A DNA stretch of 64,000 nt from Actinospica acidithermotolerans (GTDB taxonomy: Bacteria > Actinomycetota > Actinomycetes > Streptomycetales > Catenulisporaceae). Position 1 is the stretch's first letter. Every line of letters starts with the position of its first letter. Both the position numbers and the translations under genes were made by a program. Below, piece after piece: positions 44,267 through 51,885 of this stretch. The DNA lies in assembly GCF_018139625.1 (NCBI RefSeq), contig NZ_JAGSOH010000017.1, forward strand, positions 21,179 through 85,178. Direction: 5' to 3'. Under the pieces are notes generated by a model. That model saw only the letters and a list, made by a program, of their open reading frames with translations, made no database searches and was not told the DNA's origin.

Positions 44267-45999
44267 GCCGCCGCCTCCTGCTCCGTCAGCTGGGAGAGCA
44301 CGATCTCCCGATAGGTCTCGTTGCCGTCCATCAGTTCGGCGTGCGTGCCGGTGCCGACCACCCGGCCGGCGTCGAGCACGATGATCGAGTCGGCGTGCCG
44401 GATGGTGCTCACCCGCTGCGCGACGATGACGACGGTCGCCTCCCGCGTCTCGCGCGCCAGCGCGGCGCGCAGCCGCGCATCGGTGGCGTAGTCGAGGGCG
44501 GAGAAGGAGTCGTCGAACAGGTAGATCTCCGGCCGGCGCACCAGCGCCCGCGCGATCGCGAGCCGCTGCCGCTGGCCGCCGGACACGTTCGTGCCGCCCT
44601 GGGCGATCGGCGACTGCAGGCCGTCCGGCATGGCCTCGACGAAGTCCTTGCCCTGCGCGATCTCCAGCGCGTGCCAGAGCTCTTCGTCGGTCGCGTCCCG
44701 GTTGCCGTAGCGCAGGTTGCTCGCCACGGTTCCGGAGAACAGGTAGGGGCGCTGCGGCACGTAGCCGACGGCCTTGGTCAGCACGTCCGGGTCGAGTTCG
44801 CGCACGTCCACGCCGTCCACCAGCACCGCGCCGCCGGTCACGTCCATCAGCCGCGGGATCAGGGACAGCAGCGTGGTCTTGCCGGCGCCGGTCGAGCCGA
44901 TGATCGCGGTGGTCTCGCCGGGCCGGGCCAGCAGGCTCACGTCCTGCAGCACCGCCTTCTCGGCGCCCGGGTAGCAGAACTCGGCCGAGCGCAGCTCCAT
45001 CGTGCCGTGCACCGCGTCGGGCACCCGCGGGTTCGCCGGCGGCACCACGCTGCTCTCGGTGGTCAGCACCTCGCGGATGCGCTCGGCGCTGACCGTGGCG
45101 CGCGGCACCTGCATGAACGTGAAGACCGTCATCATGATCGACATCAGCGTCTGCATCAGGTAGCTGAGGAACGCGGTGAGTGCGCCGATCTGCATCCGGC
45201 CGTCGTTGATCAGGTGCCCGCCGAACCAGAGCACCGCGACGCTGGAGAGGTTCACGACCAGCATCACCGACGGGAACATCAGCGACATCAGCTTGCCCGC
45301 GCCGAGCGAGACCTGCAGCAGCTCGTTGCTCGCGTCCTCGAAGCGGTCGCGCTCGCGGTCGTCGCGGACGAACGCGCGCACCACCCGCACGCCGGTGATC
45401 TGCTCGCGCAGCACGCGGTTGATCGAGTCGAGCTTGCCCTGCGTGGCCCGGAACAGCGGCACCATGCGGGAGATGATCAGGCCGAGCACGATGGCGAGCA
45501 CCGGGATGATCACGACCAGCAGCCCGGAGAGCGTGACGTTCTGGTTCAGCGCCATCACGATGCTGCCGACCATCATGATCGGCGCGGAGACCGTCATGAT
45601 GAAGAACAGCAGCACCAGCATCTGCACCTGCTGCACGTCGTTGGTGCTGCGGGTGATCAGCGACGGGGTGCCGATGCCGCCGATCTCGCGCGCCGAGAAG
45701 CGCTGCACCTGGCGGAACTGCGCCGAGCGCAGGTCCCGGCCGACGGCCATCGCCGTGCGCGCGGCGAAGTAGACGGCGCAGATCTGGCAGGCGATCTGGC
45801 CGAGGGTGATCCCCAGCATCAGCGCGCCGGTCCGCCAGATGTAGCCGGTGTTCCCGGTCAGCACCCCGGTGTCGATGATGTCGGCGTTCAGCGTCGGGAG
45901 GTAGAGCATCGCGAGCGTGGCGAGGAACTGCAGCCCGACGATGAAGGCGATCGGCCTTCGATACGGCCGCAGGTACTCGCGTAAGAGCTTGACTAGCAC
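44263..45999 (-). CDS. ABC exporter half-transporter with degenerate Walker B
   Basis: 578 residues, six membrane helices then an ATPase domain with Walker A IIGSTGAGKTTLLS, signature VSGGQRQR and H-loop VIVAQRVSTI. Walker B reads IYLFDDSFSALD: the catalytic Glu is replaced by Asp, and the H-loop His by Gln (VAQR for VAHR). These are exactly the changes of the degenerate site in heterodimeric exporters such as TM287/LmrC. Start GTG 45999 overlaps the marR stop by 7 bp. Confidence 0.93.
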   Translation of the reverse strand: MLVKLLREYLRPYRRPIAFIVGLQFLATLAMLYLPTLNADIIDTGVLTGNTGYIWRTGALMLGITLGQIACQICAVYFAARTAMAVGRDLRSAQFRQVQRFSAREIGGIGTPSLITRSTNDVQQVQMLVLLFFIMTVSAPIMMVGSIVMALNQNVTLSGLLVVIIPVLAIVLGLIISRMVPLFRATQGKLDSINRVLREQITGVRVVRAFVRDDRERDRFEDASNELLQVSLGAGKLMSLMFPSVMLVVNLSSVAVLWFGGHLINDGRMQIGALTAFLSYLMQTLMSIMMTVFTFMQVPRATVSAERIREVLTTESSVVPPANPRVPDAVHGTMELRSAEFCYPGAEKAVLQDVSLLARPGETTAIIGSTGAGKTTLLSLIPRLMDVTGGAVLVDGVDVRELDPDVLTKAVGYVPQRPYLFSGTVASNLRYGNRDATDEELWHALEIAQGKDFVEAMPDGLQSPIAQGGTNVSGGQRQRLAIARALVRRPEIYLFDDSFSALDYATDARLRAALARETREATVVIVAQRVSTIRHADSIIVLDAGRVVGTGTHAELMDGNETYREIVLSQLTEQEAAA

Positions 46000-46610
46000 T
46001 GTGCGTTCCCCCGGTTCGGTTGGTCGGTGGCGTGGACGTCGTTGTCTGACACGGGCGGGATCTCCTGCACGATGGCGAAGTTGTTCTCGATCACGGTGAT
46101 CAGGAAGTTGCGCAGCGACTCCTCGAGTTCCGGATCGAGGTCGCGCGTGATGGCTTCGTTGGCGGCGGCGAAGCGGGCGCCGATCTGCTCGGCGCGCTCA
46201 TGGCCGGTCTCGGTGAGCAGCAGCCAGACCACGCGCCGGTCGGCCTGGTCGCGCTCGCGGCGGACGTAGCCCGCCTTCTCCAGCGTGGAGACGATGCCGG
46301 TGAGGGTGGCGGGGGTGATCAGGCAGCGCTTGGCCAGTTCGCTGTGCGTCGCCCGGCCCGGCGTGCCGGCGTCGAGACCGCGGCCGGTGCCGAAGGCGAG
46401 CGCGCTGAGCACGGCGGCGGAGCCGGGGCTCAGCCCGTCCTCCTCCGCGAATACCCGCCGGAAGGAGTGGCCGACGGACTGCCCGGCGAGCCCGACCAGC
46501 CGCATCAGCGGCGAGTCGAGCAGCCGCCTGCGCAGGCCGGCGAACTCCTCCGGGTCGGACGCCGCGCTGTGGAAGGCGGCGTGCAGCGACTTCGCGTGAT
46601 CCTCTCGCAC
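45993..46610 (-). CDS. MarR-family regulator
   Basis: 205 residues with a winged helix: HSELAKRCLITPATLTGIVS, then TLEKAGYVRRERDQADRRVV is the recognition helix and wing. It has somewhat longer flanks than typical MarR. The GTG start (46610) has no ribosome site, but a promoter ends 6 bases upstream, so the mRNA is probably leaderless. A perfect inverted repeat fills that promoter's spacer. Likely it represses itself and the two overlapping ABC exporter genes and is released by an exported compound. Confidence 0.92.
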   Translation of the reverse strand: MREDHAKSLHAAFHSAASDPEEFAGLRRRLLDSPLMRLVGLAGQSVGHSFRRVFAEEDGLSPGSAAVLSALAFGTGRGLDAGTPGRATHSELAKRCLITPATLTGIVSTLEKAGYVRRERDQADRRVVWLLLTETGHERAEQIGARFAAANEAITRDLDPELEESLRNFLITVIENNFAIVQEIPPVSDNDVHATDQPNRGNAQC

Positions 46611-46616
46611 GCGAAA

Positions 46617-46645
46617 AGGTTAGTGCCCTAACTGTTAGGGCGCAA
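46617..46645 (-). promoter_or_regulatory. marR-exporter promoter with operator in the spacer
   Basis: Reverse strand: TTGCGC, a 17-bp spacer, TAACCT, then 6 bases to the GTG at 46610. The inverted repeat GCCCTAA-CAG-TTAGGGC (46625-46641) lies across the -35 end and spacer, an ideal autorepression site. Confidence 0.78.
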
Positions 46646-46647
46646 AG

Positions 46648-46722
46648 TTATTTTCCGACCGGCCCGAGCAGCCGCAGCACGGCCTCCGTGAGCTCGTCGG
46701 CGAGCGCCTCATCGCGCTCCAT
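46648..46722 (-). CDS. Possible 24-residue ORF or regulator remnant
   Basis: ATG to TAA encodes 24 residues (MERDEALADELTEAVLRLLG, then PVGK) that look like the first helix of a small MarR/TetR-type regulator. No clear ribosome site is present. It lies between the MarR promoter and the divergent SDR gene, where a regulator often sits. It may be a real leader peptide, a gene remnant or chance. Confidence 0.25.
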   Translation of the reverse strand: MERDEALADELTEAVLRLLGPVGK

Positions 46723-46743
46723 AGCCCCATTTTACTGGACATT

Positions 46744-46791
46744 ATGTCTCGTAATAGGCTGGAGCCTTTCCGAGGCAGAATGTCTCGTAAT
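46744..46791. promoter_or_regulatory. 12-bp direct repeats upstream of SDR gene
   Basis: ATGTCTCGTAAT occurs at 46744-46755 and 46780-46791. The context ATTATGTCTCGTAAT has dyad ends ATTA/TAAT. The two copies 36 bp apart could bind a regulator of the SDR gene at 46813. Confidence 0.45.
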
Positions 46792-46812
46792 TACGGGAGG
46801 AGTCTGTCTGTC

Positions 46813-47535
46813 ATGGCGCAGCACACCGTGATCGTCGGCGGCACGGCCGGGATCGGCCTCGCCGCCGCGCGGCAGCTGGCCGCCGAGGGCCACCGGGTGA
46901 CCGTCGTGGGCCGGGACGCGGAGCGGATGAAGCAGGCGGTGGCCGAGATCGGCGGCGAGGGCACGCAGGGACGGGTCGCGTCGACGGGCGACCGCCCGGC
47001 CCTGGACGCGCTGTTCGCCGAGCTCGGCTCGCTCGACAACCTCGTCGTCACGGCGCCCGGGACCGGCGCCCCCGGCCCGCTGGCCGAACTCGACCTCGAT
47101 GCTCTCGAGGAGGCCTTCCGGACCAAGTTCATCGGCCTCGCGCACACCATCCAGGCCGCGCTGCCCTACCTGGCCGAGGATCAGGGTTCGATCACGGTGG
47201 TCAGCGCGGCCTCGGCGCAGCAGGCGCTGCCGGGCACGGCCGGCCTGGCCGCCGTCAACGGCGCCGTCGAGACCTTGGTCCCGACCCTCGCGCTGGAACT
47301 CGCTCCGATCCGCGTCAACTGCGTCTCGCCGGGCGTCGTCGACACCGCCTGGTGGAACCGCGTCGTGCCGCCCGAGCAGCGCGCCGCCGTGCTGGACAGC
47401 TTCGTCGCCGGAACCCCGGTCGGCCGGGTGGGCAAGCCCGAGGACATCGCCGACGTCATCGCGCTGCTGGTGCGCAATCGGTTCGTCACCGGCATCGTGG
47501 TCCCGGTCGAGGGCGGCGCGCGGCTCAAGCCGTAA
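46813..47535 (+). CDS. Atypical SDR-family protein lacking the YxxxK pair
   Basis: 240 residues with a Rossmann fold: VIVGGTAGIGLAAARQLA is the cofactor loop, GRVASTGDR, then LVVTAPGTG in place of NNAG. In the active-site helix the classical Ser-Tyr-x-x-x-Lys reads SAASAQQ...GLAAVNGAVETL, so Tyr and Lys are both absent. RVNCVSPGVVDTAWW and VEGGARL are typical SDR C-terminal blocks. It probably still binds a nucleotide but is not a classical dehydrogenase. GGGAGGAG is 11 bases before ATG 46813; an upstream ATG at 46744 would add 23 residues. Confidence 0.85.
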   Translation: MAQHTVIVGGTAGIGLAAARQLAAEGHRVTVVGRDAERMKQAVAEIGGEGTQGRVASTGDRPALDALFAELGSLDNLVVTAPGTGAPGPLAELDLDALEEAFRTKFIGLAHTIQAALPYLAEDQGSITVVSAASAQQALPGTAGLAAVNGAVETLVPTLALELAPIRVNCVSPGVVDTAWWNRVVPPEQRAAVLDSFVAGTPVGRVGKPEDIADVIALLVRNRFVTGIVVPVEGGARLKP

Positions 47536-47556
47536 GCGCCACGCCGTAGCAAAAAC

Positions 47557-47592
47557 GGGTCGGCCGCCGGATGGCTTTCCGGCGGCCGACCC
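47557..47592. terminator. 14-bp bidirectional terminator
   Basis: GGGTCGGCCGCCGG and CCGGCGGCCGACCC pair perfectly with loop ATGGCTTT. AAAAAC on the left gives a T-tract for the leftward phosphoesterase transcript, so it serves both convergent genes. Confidence 0.9.
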
Positions 47593-47608
47593 TGGGCGTT
47601 GCGTTACC

Positions 47609-50374
47609 TCAGCTCACGTTGAGCGCGGTGTCGTCGAGGACGAACGAGGTCTGATACTCGAAGTCCTCCGCACCCGTGAACTTGAGGGTGACGGTCTGGC
47701 CGGCGTACGAGGCCAGGCTGAAGGTGTGCTGCGCGTAGCCGGTGTTGTGGTCGAGGTTGGAGTAGGTGTGCAGGGTCGAAAGGACCGTGCCGCCGGAGTT
47801 GAGCACCTGCACCTTGAGCGTGTCGTACGCGGTCGAGGTGGAGGTCTCGGCGGTATTGATGTGCAGCCAGAAGCTCAGGTTGTAGTTGGTACAGCCGCTC
47901 GGCAGCGTCACGGTCTGCGCGAGCGTGTCGGTGTCGGTCGTGCCCCAGCCGTCGAGCCAGGCGTCATAGGTTCCGCTGTGCGGCGGTTCCGACGTGCTGC
48001 TGTTGATCACCTCGACCGGCGAATGCGTCGAGGTCACTGTCCACGGCGCGGTGTTCGATGCGCCGCCCTCGAAGCCTGGATCGCCGAGCAGTTGCGAGGA
48101 CGGACAGCCGGTGCCGGTCGGGGTGACGCTCGCTTCGTTGCTCTGCGCGCTTTCCCCGATCGCGTTCACGGCGGTGACCTTGTAGTAGTACGTCTGGCCT
48201 GCCGTGAGCCCGGTATCGGTACACGAATTCACCGCGCCGAGTCCCGAGCAGCCGCCTGAGGTCAGCAGCGTCTCGGTACCGCTCGACGTGCCGCGGTAGA
48301 CCTTGTACGAGGTGATGTTGACGCCTCCGTTGCTCGAGGGCGTCGTCCAGCTCAGTGATGCCTGGCCGGTCCCAGGCGACGCGGTCAGCCCTGTCGGCGC
48401 TCCTGGTGCAGTTCCCTGCACAGGCGATGCCGTGATGGTGACGGTCGACGATGCCGTGTTCGCCGGGCTTGCACTGTCGGTGACCGTGAGCGTCGCGGTG
48501 TACGTGCCCGCAGCCGAGTACGTGTGGCTCGGGTTCTGGCTCGTGCTCACCGCCGATCCGTCACCGAAGTTCCAGCTGTACGTGTAGCCGGGCGTGCCGC
48601 CGGTCGCCGTGCCGGTGAATGTCACTCCCAGGGGAATCTGGCCGGATGTCGGATTCGCGGAGGCTGTCGCCGCAAGCGGATTGCCGACCGCGCTCACGTT
48701 GGTCGTGACCTGGGACGTAGCCGTCTTCGCAGGCGACGAGCCGTCGGTCACGGTAAGCGTCGCAGTGTACGTACCCGCACCCGAATACGTGTGGCTCGGA
48801 TTCTGCGCCGTGCTCGTCGCGCCGTCGCCGAAGGTCCAGTTGTACGTGTACGGAGCCGTGCCGCCGGTCGCCGTGCCGGTGAAGTTCACCGTCAGCGGCG
48901 CGTTGCCCGTGGATGGAGAGCCCGTCGCCGAGGCCGACAGCGGTGTCGATCCCTGGACCCAGAAGTCCTCCAGCGGATCACCCAGAGCCGATTGGTCCGC
49001 CGTCGTCATCGGGAACGTGGACGTGCCGATGCTGTCGCTGGAGTTGATGATGCCGGACTTGACGTTCTCCATCGTCCGCTCCATCGCCGCGAGAACGTTG
49101 CTCGTGGTGTACGCGACATGGCTCAGGTAGTGCTGCTTGACGTAGGTCGGCGACCCGATCACGACGATCGGCACCCGGTACGTGTTGCTCACGTGGTCCG
49201 GACCGTTGTTGCCGTTCTGGGTGTCGTCCTCCGTGACGATGATCAGCGTGTTGTCCTTGTACGTCGGGTTGCTCATCAGGGAGCTCACGACGTCGTTGGT
49301 CGCCGAGTCGTTCGTCGGGATGTCCTGGTAGGTGCCGGGGTGGTCGTTGAACAGCTCCACGAAGCTGTAGGCCGGCAGGCCGTTCGTCTTCACGAAGTTG
49401 TCGTAGTCGTTCGCGACCGTCGTGTCCGGGATGTTCTGGCCGCTGCACGTGTACTCGTTGTAGTGCAGCTCCTCCGGGATGGTCGTGCCCGGCCGGTCCG
49501 GTGGCAGCACTTCGAGCTTGCCGTCGGCCGGGTTGCGCCAGTAGCCGCTGCCGCTGCTGAGCATCCAGTAGAAGTCGCCGTTCATGACGAACGTGTACGG
49601 GCTGCTGCCGCTACTCGTGCCCGTCGGCGCGGTGCACGCGCTGGTGCCCTCGTCCTCGGGACCGTCGTCGCCGGTGAGGAACCGGTCGAACTGCGTGCCG
49701 TTGCCCGGGTAGGTCTGCTGCTGCGAACTCGACTGCGACTGCCCGGAGAACAGCCACCAGTGGTTGGGGCCGCTCGGCGGCTGCGTCCCCGTGCTGTAGG
49801 AGTCGTCGAGCGCGTAGGTCTTGGCCATCGAGTGCAGGTACGGCACCGAGCTGATGTGGTTGGTGCTCTCCACCTTGCCGTTGCAGCCGGCGATGACGGT
49901 GGTCGCGCAGTCGCCCAGGTAGTCGTCGAAGGTGTGGTTCTCCCGGTAGATGATCACGAAGTGCTGGAACGGCGGGAAGTACGGGGCGAGCGGGTTGGTC
50001 GCCGTCTCCGGGGTCTGCACCTCGGCCTGGTTCAGGTCGCGCGGCGCGATCGAGGGACGGTTGACGATGGTGAAATCGTGCGGCTGCGGGAACTTCCGGA
50101 ACTCCGTGCCCGGTGCCGCGAACACCGCGCCGGTGCAGTCGTAGTTGTCGGGGATGTAGCTCTGCGGCCGCTTGCCGACCGGCAGGCTCTTGGCGTCCGC
50201 CGGATCGGCCTTCGGGTTCCAGCCCTTGAGGGTGCACGAGCCGACCCCGGTGGCCGGGTGGCGGGTTCCGGCGCCGGCCGAGGCCGAGCCCGCGCCGAGG
50301 CTGAACGTGGTGGGTAGGACGACGGCGGCCAGGATCGCTGCCGCGCGCGCCATCCTTGTCTTACGCCCGATCAT
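47609..50374 (-). CDS. Large secreted phosphoesterase with PKD, Fn3 and C-terminal binding module
   Basis: 921 residues. The signal peptide ends near residue 33. Residues ~100-485 are a phosphoesterase of the phospholipase C/AcpA family: [54 protein letters not shown] supply metal ligands. Two PKD repeats follow ([27 protein letters not shown]), then one fibronectin-III domain ([18 protein letters not shown]). The last module of ~150 residues ([10 protein letters not shown]...[20 protein letters not shown]) is closely similar to the C terminus of the S53 peptidase at 51886. It would cleave phosphate or phospholipid esters outside the cell while bound to a surface. Confidence 0.92.
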   Translation of the reverse strand: MIGRKTRMARAAAILAAVVLPTTFSLGAGSASAGAGTRHPATGVGSCTLKGWNPKADPADAKSLPVGKRPQSYIPDNYDCTGAVFAAPGTEFRKFPQPHDFTIVNRPSIAPRDLNQAEVQTPETATNPLAPYFPPFQHFVIIYRENHTFDDYLGDCATTVIAGCNGKVESTNHISSVPYLHSMAKTYALDDSYSTGTQPPSGPNHWWLFSGQSQSSSQQQTYPGNGTQFDRFLTGDDGPEDEGTSACTAPTGTSSGSSPYTFVMNGDFYWMLSSGSGYWRNPADGKLEVLPPDRPGTTIPEELHYNEYTCSGQNIPDTTVANDYDNFVKTNGLPAYSFVELFNDHPGTYQDIPTNDSATNDVVSSLMSNPTYKDNTLIIVTEDDTQNGNNGPDHVSNTYRVPIVVIGSPTYVKQHYLSHVAYTTSNVLAAMERTMENVKSGIINSSDSIGTSTFPMTTADQSALGDPLEDFWVQGSTPLSASATGSPSTGNAPLTVNFTGTATGGTAPYTYNWTFGDGATSTAQNPSHTYSGAGTYTATLTVTDGSSPAKTATSQVTTNVSAVGNPLAATASANPTSGQIPLGVTFTGTATGGTPGYTYSWNFGDGSAVSTSQNPSHTYSAAGTYTATLTVTDSASPANTASSTVTITASPVQGTAPGAPTGLTASPGTGQASLSWTTPSSNGGVNITSYKVYRGTSSGTETLLTSGGCSGLGAVNSCTDTGLTAGQTYYYKVTAVNAIGESAQSNEASVTPTGTGCPSSQLLGDPGFEGGASNTAPWTVTSTHSPVEVINSSTSEPPHSGTYDAWLDGWGTTDTDTLAQTVTLPSGCTNYNLSFWLHINTAETSTSTAYDTLKVQVLNSGGTVLSTLHTYSNLDHNTGYAQHTFSLASYAGQTVTLKFTGAEDFEYQTSFVLDDTALNVS

Positions 50375-50502
50375 CGTTGCTCCTTATGGCAATCGCGGGG
50401 CGCGAGTGGGTGGGTAACGCCCGTATGGTCCGGGCGATCCCCGCCGAAGACAAGGACCCTGAGGGCCGATTTTAATAAATTTCTAAGGTGGATCTCACGC
50501 GT

Positions 50503-51087
50503 TCACCGGGACGCCACGGGGATCTCGCGTCGCGTTGCCTCGCCGATCAGCGCCTCGTTGGCATCAGGCCTCAGCGACAGCAGCGCTGCGGCGAAAAGGC
50601 CTGGTCGGGCCACGCGTCTGGCCCCGGGAACCGGGCCGCGGTACCGAACCTCCGCGACGATCTCGCGGTGCAGCGCGGCCTCGCTCTGGTCCAGCGCGGT
50701 GTAGAGCACGAGCGTCAGATGCTCGGCGACGTACATCATCAGCTTCTTGCGACCGGGTACCGGCGGCAGCAGATGGCGGATGCGATCCACCTCCCGCTCC
50801 AGCGCGTCGTTCGTGAGCAGTTCGATCGCGCTGCACGTCCGCACGCCGGTGACCCGGTCCCACTCGTGCGGCTCGCCGTCGAAGCCGACCTGCGTGCCGT
50901 CCAGATGAAGGGCGCCGAACCGGTCCAGGATCCCGAGCGGCCCGGCGTCGAGCAGCGGGGACGCCGGCCTGCGGATCAGTATCCCGGCGAGCGTGCACTT
51001 CCACGGATTCGTCCACGGGAGAGTGGTCGCCGGGACCGCGTCGATGGATTCGCGCATCCACCGGCCGCCCCGGCCGACGACGTCCAT
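50503..51087 (-). CDS. Conserved-looking cytoplasmic protein of unknown function
   Basis: About 194 residues, no signal or membrane helix. The central part (GILDRFGALHLDGTQVGFDG, then EPHEWDRVTGVRT) has alternating strands that could be a PH-like barrel, and the second half is helical. I do not recognise a family. It starts 13 bp after the AIM24-like gene and is probably co-transcribed. An in-frame ATG at 51057 is an alternative start. Upstream of the phosphoesterase gene, 50375-50502 contains an AT-rich stretch but no supported element. Confidence 0.65.
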   Translation of the reverse strand: MDVVGRGGRWMRESIDAVPATTLPWTNPWKCTLAGILIRRPASPLLDAGPLGILDRFGALHLDGTQVGFDGEPHEWDRVTGVRTCSAIELLTNDALEREVDRIRHLLPPVPGRKKLMMYVAEHLTLVLYTALDQSEAALHREIVAEVRYRGPVPGARRVARPGLFAAALLSLRPDANEALIGEATRREIPVASR

Positions 51088-51100
51088 GTGTACGCCGGCT

Positions 51101-51802
51101 TCAGTTCGAGGAGGGGCGCGGCAGGTAGGGGTACACGGCGTGCGCCAGCAGCGGGATCGGCATGGACTGCAGCCAGATCTCGCCGGGACCGGTCAGCGCG
51201 ACCAGGTGCAGTCCGTTGTCGCCGAACAGTATGTTGCGCACACCCTGCAGCCGGGTGATCTGGAAGCTCACGCTCTCCTGGAACAGCCCCACGTGACCCG
51301 GGTGCACGAGCATCGTCTGACCTGGCGCCAGCTGATAGGTCGACACCTCGCCGGACAACTCGATCCACGCCTCGCCGTTGCCCTCCAGCCGCTGCAGCAC
51401 GAAGCCCTCGCCGCCCCACAGCCCGGCGCCGAGGCCCGGAACCGAGGACGCCGTCGCCTGGATGCCCGGGGTGCCGCACAGGAAGCCGTGCCGGTGCACG
51501 TACAGGCCGCGGCCGGGTCCGACCTGCATCGGCAGGATCTCACCGGGGACCTTCGTGGCGAACGCGATCATGCCGGGCCCGGAGCCCTGCGCCTGATACT
51601 GCGTCTGGAAGAAGCTGCCGCCCCCGATGGCGCGCTTGACCGCCGAGAGGAAGCCGCCGCCGCCCCGGCCGCCGGTGGTCTGCGACAGGGTGATGTTCGG
51701 CGACATCCATGACAGCTCGCCGTGCGTGGAGATGACCGATTCCCCGGGGTTCAACGTGATCTCGAGGACCGGTAGCGTCGTGCCCTTGATGGTCGTCTGC
51801 AT
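51101..51802 (-). CDS. AIM24/TIGR00266-family protein
   Basis: About 233 residues, a compact beta-rich protein of the AIM24 family: VLEITLNPGESVISTHGELS, WMSPNITLSQTTGGRGGG, GMIAFATKVPGEILPMQV, GPGEIWLQSM. The family occurs in bacteria and mitochondria; the molecular function is not established. I chose the ATG at 51802 because TACGCT (reverse strand) ends 7 bases upstream and no ribosome site is present, suggesting a leaderless mRNA. The ORF can extend to 51820. A 12-bp inverted repeat at 51812-51844 overlaps that promoter. Confidence 0.88.
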   Translation of the reverse strand: MQTTIKGTTLPVLEITLNPGESVISTHGELSWMSPNITLSQTTGGRGGGGFLSAVKRAIGGGSFFQTQYQAQGSGPGMIAFATKVPGEILPMQVGPGRGLYVHRHGFLCGTPGIQATASSVPGLGAGLWGGEGFVLQRLEGNGEAWIELSGEVSTYQLAPGQTMLVHPGHVGLFQESVSFQITRLQGVRNILFGDNGLHLVALTGPGEIWLQSMPIPLLAHAVYPYLPRPSSN

Positions 51803-51811
51803 AGCAGGCAG

Positions 51812-51844
51812 CGTACACATCCGCGCTCTTCACGGATGTGTACG
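51812..51844 (-). promoter_or_regulatory. 12-bp inverted repeat over the AIM24 promoter / S53 terminator
   Basis: CGTACACATCCG and CGGATGTGTACG form perfect 12-bp arms around 9 bases. It lies 42 bp after the S53 stop, so it can be its terminator. It also overlaps the TACGCT -10 of the AIM24-like gene, so it can be an operator. Confidence 0.6.
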
Positions 51845-51885
51845 CCGCCCCGGCACGTCGGCTCGCTAGCCGGCGTTCAGCGCGC

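Noticed and set aside
39596..44314. 1572-codon open frame on the + strand
   Set aside because: It is antisense to the PBP and an ABC exporter gene, both with full catalytic motifs. Its Arg/Gly/Ala/His-rich composition is the usual high-GC shadow.
50501..50520. GTTCACC sequence as a PHO box for the phosphoesterase gene
   Set aside because: Only one unit matches and no second direct repeat follows. It also coincides with the end of the preceding reading frame.
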